From: Dactylosporangium siamense
Lineage (GTDB): Bacteria; Actinomycetota; Actinomycetes; Mycobacteriales; Micromonosporaceae
Direction: 5' to 3'
Length of the DNA: 34,748 nt
Assembly (NCBI RefSeq): GCF_016862795.1
Contig: NZ_BONQ01000206.1
Coordinates: forward strand, 1 to 34,748
Shown here: positions 31,504 through 34,748 of the stretch, piece by piece
How the letters are laid out: every line of letters starts with the position of its first letter
Numbering within the stretch: the stretch's first letter is position 1
Translations under genes and position numbers: made by a program
The notes under the pieces: generated by a model
The model's input: the letters and a program-made list of their open reading frames with translations, nothing else
Databases searched by the model: none
What the model was told of the DNA's origin: nothing

Positions 31504-33399
31504 CTACAGCGGGTTGGTCGACATCTGGACCGGCTCGTCGGCGATGCCGTCGCCGATCACGGCCTCGACGTCTTCGTCGTCCAGGAAGCCCGACGCCTGG
31601 ATCGAGAACAGCTCGGCGTAGAGGCCGCCGGCGGCCATCAGCGAGGCGTGGTTGCCTTGCTCCACGATCCGGCCCTGCTCCAGCACGACGATGTGGTCGG
31701 CCGTGCGCACCGTCGAGAAGCGGTGCGAGATGAGCAGGACCGTGCGGTTGCGGTAGAGCTCGCGCACGCTGTCGAACAGCGCCCGCTCGGCCCGCGCGTC
31801 GAGCGCGGCGCTCGGCTCGTCGAGCACCACGACCGGCGCCGAGCGGAAGAACGCGCGGGCGAGCGCGACCCGCTGCCACTGGCCGAGCGACAGGTCCTGA
31901 CCGTCGCCGAACTGGGGCGACAGCATGGTGTCGTAGCCCTCCGGCAGGGCGGAGAGGAAGCCGTCGGCGCCGGCCGCCCGGGCCGCCTGGTGGATGTCGT
32001 CGGGGCCGGGCTCGCGCTCGACCGCGCCCAGCCGGATGTTGTCGGCGGCCGGCATGGCGTACTTGATGAAGTCCTGGAACAGCACGGCGACCGAGTTGCG
32101 CCACGCCTCCGTGTCGATGTCGCGCAGGTCGACCCCGTCGACCCGCACGGCGCCGGTCTGCGGCGTGTAGAGCCCGGCGAGCAGCTTCGCCAGCGTCGTC
32201 TTGCCCGACCCGTTCTCGCCGACGAGCGCTACCACCTGGCCGGCCTCGATCCGCAGCGAGACGTCCCGCACGGCCGGGCGTTCGGCGTCCTGGTAGGTGA
32301 AGCCCAGGCCGTCGAGCTCGATGCGCGAGAACTGGGCCGGCGCCGGGACGCCGTCGTGCCGGCCGCGCAGCTTGGGCCCGAGCGCCAGGAACTCGTCGAG
32401 GTCGGCGATGAGGGGCGCGGACTCGAAGAAGGCGTTGGTGGCCGAGATGGCCTCCATCAGCTTCTGGCTGAGCACGAGCAGGATGCCGGCGAGTGTCGCG
32501 GTCTGCGCCAGCGACAGCACGTGGTAGTGGGTGAGCAGGATGAGCCCGCCGGCGACCAGCGCGATGACGGCGTTGCTGCCCAGCGAGGAGATCATCGACG
32601 AGCGCAGCCGGCGGCGCAGCATCGCGCCGAGCAGCCGCAGCCGCTCGTTCATGGAGTCGCGCCAGGTCGTCGCGAGGTGGTCGGCGAGGTTGTACGCCCG
32701 GACCTCCTTCGCCGGATCGCGCGTGGTCAGCAGGACGTAGAGGTAGCTGCGGCCCCGGTCCGAGCTGGTGGTCTCCTTGACGAATTCGTAGTACTGCTCG
32801 CCGCCGCGGGTGCCGCCGATCCACACCGGGAAGATCACGGCCAGCACACACACCGCGATCACCGGCTGGATGGTGGACAGCGCGATCCACAGCGAAATCA
32901 CGGTGAAGAGCGCCTGCATGACCAGCGTCAGCGACGACACCATCTGGATCGGACGGTGCTGCGCACTGGCCGACGCGCGCTGCAGCCGGTCGTGGAAGCG
33001 GGAGTTGTCGAAGTCGTCGAGCTCCGCCTGGGAAACGACCCCGATCACCTCGCCGCACGCGTAGATGCTGGTCCGTTCGCCGAGCATCGTGCGCCGGTTG
33101 GCGATCACCGCCTCGGCCAGCACGATGACGATGTTGGCGGATATGAAGATGATCAGATTGCTGGCCAGTGCGGGGGCGCTGGCGCCGTTGTCGGAGCCGA
33201 TCAGGCTGGACAGCACCTTCTGGACCTGGATCACCAGCACGAAGATGCCGACGGCCTGCAGCACGTCCATCGCCACGACGATCAGGAACTCGCGGCGCGA
33301 GGCCCGCCACACGAGTCTGATCGCGGCGGCGACGGCGCGCATCATGCCGCGGAAGCCCCGAATTCGGGGGCCGGGAACGCTGGTCGGTCGCTCTGTCAC
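31504..33399 (-). CDS. ABC exporter half-transporter (membrane plus ATPase domains)
   Basis: 631 residues. The N-terminal membrane domain (about 20-330) has several hydrophobic segments, e.g. [20 protein letters not shown] and [19 protein letters not shown]. The C-terminal ATPase has Walker [10 protein letters not shown] near 392-400, signature [14 protein letters not shown] near 500, Walker [13 protein letters not shown] near 525 and H-loop LLISHRFST near 556. It probably works as a homodimer exporting the finished peptide; transporters of this type sit next to NRPS genes in many actinomycete peptide clusters. GTG at 33399 has GGAGG at 33404-33408. A 95-codon upstream frame ends on this start (GTGA overlap) but is probably non-coding. 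The stop is 23 bp from NRPS1, so the two form one operon. Confidence 0.94.
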   Translation of the reverse strand: MTERPTSVPGPRIRGFRGMMRAVAAAIRLVWRASRREFLIVVAMDVLQAVGIFVLVIQVQKVLSSLIGSDNGASAPALASNLIIFISANIVIVLAEAVIANRRTMLGERTSIYACGEVIGVVSQAELDDFDNSRFHDRLQRASASAQHRPIQMVSSLTLVMQALFTVISLWIALSTIQPVIAVCVLAVIFPVWIGGTRGGEQYYEFVKETTSSDRGRSYLYVLLTTRDPAKEVRAYNLADHLATTWRDSMNERLRLLGAMLRRRLRSSMISSLGSNAVIALVAGGLILLTHYHVLSLAQTATLAGILLVLSQKLMEAISATNAFFESAPLIADLDEFLALGPKLRGRHDGVPAPAQFSRIELDGLGFTYQDAERPAVRDVSLRIEAGQVVALVGENGSGKTTLAKLLAGLYTPQTGAVRVDGVDLRDIDTEAWRNSVAVLFQDFIKYAMPAADNIRLGAVEREPGPDDIHQAARAAGADGFLSALPEGYDTMLSPQFGDGQDLSLGQWQRVALARAFFRSAPVVVLDEPSAALDARAERALFDSVRELYRNRTVLLISHRFSTVRTADHIVVLEQGRIVEQGNHASLMAAGGLYAELFSIQASGFLDDEDVEAVIGDGIADEPVQMSTNPL

Positions 33400-33403
33400 G
33401 TTG

Positions 33404-33625
33404 CCTCCGCGTCATGTCCTTCACGGCGGGCACGGCACCCAGGGACAAATGGCAGGATAGTCAGCCCGGACAATTTTGCGTAAGGACTCGGCGATCCCCT
33501 TCGATCAGCGGCCATCGGCACGCCAGTCCGGCTCCAGCCGCTCCCCAAATGACATTTCACCGGCTTTGCCGCGCTACTTTCCGCGCCAATTTCAATGACC
33601 GGCAAATCCTGCCGTGAATGCGTTT
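33404..33625 (-). repeat. Leader/promoter copy A, upstream of the ABC exporter
   Basis: Plus-strand blocks gtcatgt at 33411, tcagcccgg at 33461, ggctccagccg at 33530 and gaatgcgtt at 33616 recur in the same order upstream of NRPS2 (copy B). The stretch has lower GC than its surroundings and lies between a terminator and the exporter's ribosome-binding site, so it most likely holds the promoter and 5' leader of the exporter-NRPS1 operon. Confidence 0.75.
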
Positions 33626-33631
33626 GAAATA

Positions 33632-33678
33632 GGGCCCGGCACGACCGACCTCGAGGGTGAATCGGTCGTGCCGGGCCC
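33632..33678 (-). terminator. Strong hairpin terminator after the thioesterase NRPS
   Basis: Perfect 17-bp inverted repeat, arms GGGCCCGGCACGACCGA (33632-33648) and its complement (33662-33678), with a 13-base loop. On the minus strand it is followed by TATTTC, a short U-rich tail. It would end transcription coming from the NRPS at 33795-34748, or act as an attenuator for a promoter at S3. Confidence 0.8.
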
Positions 33679-33741
33679 ACCACGCGGGCGGCGTGCGGGG
33701 GTCACGCGCCAGCGTGCACCTGACGCCCGTCAGGCCGTCAT

Positions 33742-33753
33742 ATGCAATTGCAT
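33742..33753. repeat. 12-bp perfect palindrome ATGCAATTGCAT
   Basis: Perfect self-complementary sequence touching the left end of operator S3. It is a possible second regulator site. A small 6-7 bp hairpin (CCTGACG at 33719-33725 with CGTCAGG at 33728-33734) lies beside it. Nothing else is recognised between 33679 and 33741. Confidence 0.4.
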
Positions 33754-33778
33754 GCCGAGTATGATACTCGATATACAG
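33751..33778. promoter_or_regulatory. PadR-type operator S3, without an adjacent PadR gene
   Basis: Third 28-bp site, starting CATGCCGAGTATGATAC. It differs from S2 at only five positions. It lies 16 bp past the thioesterase stop, and its minus-strand TATCAT -10 candidate points toward the exporter/NRPS1 operon, with the 33632-33678 hairpin in between. Confidence 0.6.
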
Positions 33779-33794
33779 CCGTCTGGTCCATGGC

Positions 33795-34748
33795 TCACTC
33801 GCCCCGGCGGCCGGCCAGTTCCTCGCTCAGCCACCGCCCGGCGGCCTCGGCCCCCGCGTCCTCGCGGATCAGCGTCATATGCGTGCCCGGGAACGAGTGG
33901 ACCTCGCGGAGATCCGCCACCGTCGCCCGCCACTGCTCGAGCGTCGAGCTCTGCACCTCGGCCGGGTCGTCCTGCGGCATCAGCAGCACCACCCGGCCCT
34001 CGTGGCGGGCACCGCGGCGACCCATGCGCATGCGGTACTCCAGGCTGGCCAGCGTGTTGAGCAGGTTGATGCGAGCGGCCCGCAGCTGCCCCGTGTCGCC
34101 GGCCTTGACCGCGGCCACACCCTGCTCGTCGAGCTGCCAGATGTCGAGCAGCTCCCGCTCGGCGCCGTCCGGCAGCGGCGTGCCACCGTCGATCGCGCGC
34201 GTGATGTCGCCGACCAGCTTGCGGGTCTGGGCGCGCTGACGGCGCACCATCCGCCGGGAGCGCGGCATGTGCCGCGGCGGCCCGACCAGGATAACGTCGG
34301 CGGCGCCGGGACCGGCCTGCCGGGCCATCTCGAGGGCGACGTAGCCACCCATCGACCACGCCGCGAACAGATACGGGCCTTCGGGCTGGATGGCGCGGAC
34401 CTCCTCGAGGTACACCCGCGCCATCTCCTCGACCGTGGTCAGCGGCTCCTCGTCGTCGGTGAGCCCGCGCGACTGCATCGCGATGACCCGCTGCCCACCG
34501 GCGAACTGCGCCGCGATCCCGTTGTAGTCCGTCACCCCGCCCGTGCCGGAGTGCACGAAGAAGATCGGCGGCCCATCGCCACCGCGCCGGATCTCCACCG
34601 CCGACCGCGGCCGCCACGCCTCCACCGGCTCCTGGAGCACCGGCGCCAGCCCGGCAACGGTCGGATGGTCGAACAGATCGCCGACGCTCATCTCCCGCCC
34701 GGTGGCCCGGATGCGCGCGATGACCTGGGTGGCGAGCAGCGAGTGGCC
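33795..34748 (-). CDS. NRPS C-terminal fragment: PCP end plus thioesterase (5' part beyond right edge)
   Basis: 317 residues, open at the right edge. It starts inside the PCP motif [14 protein letters not shown], with the phosphopantetheine serine codon at 34739-34741. It continues through VGDLFDHPTVAGL into a type I thioesterase: FFVHSGTGG near the start, the nucleophile in AAWSMGGYVALEMA (codon near 34350), a likely catalytic Asp in MPQDDPAE and His in PGTHMTLIRED (near 33883). The thioesterase releases the finished peptide by hydrolysis or cyclisation. Being terminal, this protein should act last, yet its gene lies first in transcription order here, so the cluster is not collinear. A strong terminator follows at 33632-33678. 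Confidence 0.93.
   Translation of the reverse strand, partial: GHSLLATQVIARIRATGREMSVGDLFDHPTVAGLAPVLQEPVEAWRPRSAVEIRRGGDGPPIFFVHSGTGGVTDYNGIAAQFAGGQRVIAMQSRGLTDDEEPLTTVEEMARVYLEEVRAIQPEGPYLFAAWSMGGYVALEMARQAGPGAADVILVGPPRHMPRSRRMVRRQRAQTRKLVGDITRAIDGGTPLPDGAERELLDIWQLDEQGVAAVKAGDTGQLRAARINLLNTLASLEYRMRMGRRGARHEGRVVLLMPQDDPAEVQSSTLEQWRATVADLREVHSFPGTHMTLIREDAGAEAAGRWLSEELAGRRGE

Noticed and set aside
31481-33448. NRPS1 frame extended upstream to 33448
   Set aside because: The extension is the shadow of the ABC exporter read in another frame; it has no NRPS similarity, whereas ATG at 31480 starts the C-domain-like stub just after the exporter stop.
33396-33683. 95-codon minus frame whose stop overlaps the exporter start (GTGA)
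   Set aside because: It spans the leader and terminator, has non-coding composition, and the matching frame in leader copy B keeps only short pieces (SGWS, GCRAR) with shifts between them. The nucleotide repeat explains the similarity better.
1-34748. CRISPR array, tRNA, rRNA or insertion sequence
   Set aside because: Repeats present are NRPS domain repeats, the two leaders and the operators; no spaced identical repeat array, transposase or RNA gene was recognised by eye.

Overview
The window is very GC-rich with the third-position GC bias, GTG starts and tightly overlapped operons of an actinomycete. A Micromonosporaceae or Streptomyces-like host is an inference only. It holds the interior of a non-ribosomal peptide synthetase (NRPS) gene cluster, and every gene I can support lies on the minus strand. 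Long plus-strand frames are antisense shadows of the NRPS genes. No tRNA, rRNA, CRISPR array or insertion sequence was recognised.

Layout in the direction of transcription (right to left). (1) 34748-33795: C-terminal end of an NRPS that enters from the right edge, carrying a PCP and a chain-releasing thioesterase. (2) 33794-33400: a 395-bp intergenic region with a PadR-type operator/promoter, a 17-bp-stem terminator and a leader that recurs elsewhere in the window. (3) 33399-31504: an ABC exporter half-transporter. (4) 31480-18437: a four-module NRPS (here 'NRPS1') with an eroded C-domain stub, then A-T, C-A-T, C-A-T, C-A-T-E. (5) 18279-14502: a PadR / ABC ATPase / FtsX-type permease operon with ATGA overlaps, ended by a 14-bp hairpin. 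(6) 14321-13015: a second PadR / ABC ATPase pair with no permease. (7) 12839-11176: two sulfotransferases. (8) 11175-10806: a second copy of the leader, fused to a 43-codon remnant of an epimerisation-domain C-terminus. (9) 10805 to the left edge: a second large NRPS ('NRPS2') with C-A-T, C-A-T, C-A-T and a further C domain before the window ends.

Role: the NRPSs make a peptide that is probably released by the thioesterase. NRPS1 ends in an E domain and NRPS2 starts with a C domain of the type that follows E domains, so NRPS1 to NRPS2 hand-over is the likely order although 7.6 kb of other genes separate them. Binding-pocket residues read from the A domains suggest Gln-like, Asp/Asn-like, Tyr-like and Ser (epimerised to D-Ser) for NRPS1, and Ser, Orn-like and Gln-like for NRPS2. 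These are hand-read predictions. The two sulfotransferases suggest a sulfated product. The ABC exporter would export it, and the PadR/ABC cassettes look like inducible self-protection.

The most interesting signals are structural: a leader present twice with matching internal spacing; the second copy joined exactly at its ribosome-binding site to the tail of a lost E domain; three copies of a 28-bp PadR-type operator, one with no PadR gene beside it; an ABC ATPase lacking its permease; and a sulfotransferase whose PAPS loop and catalytic His position are altered.
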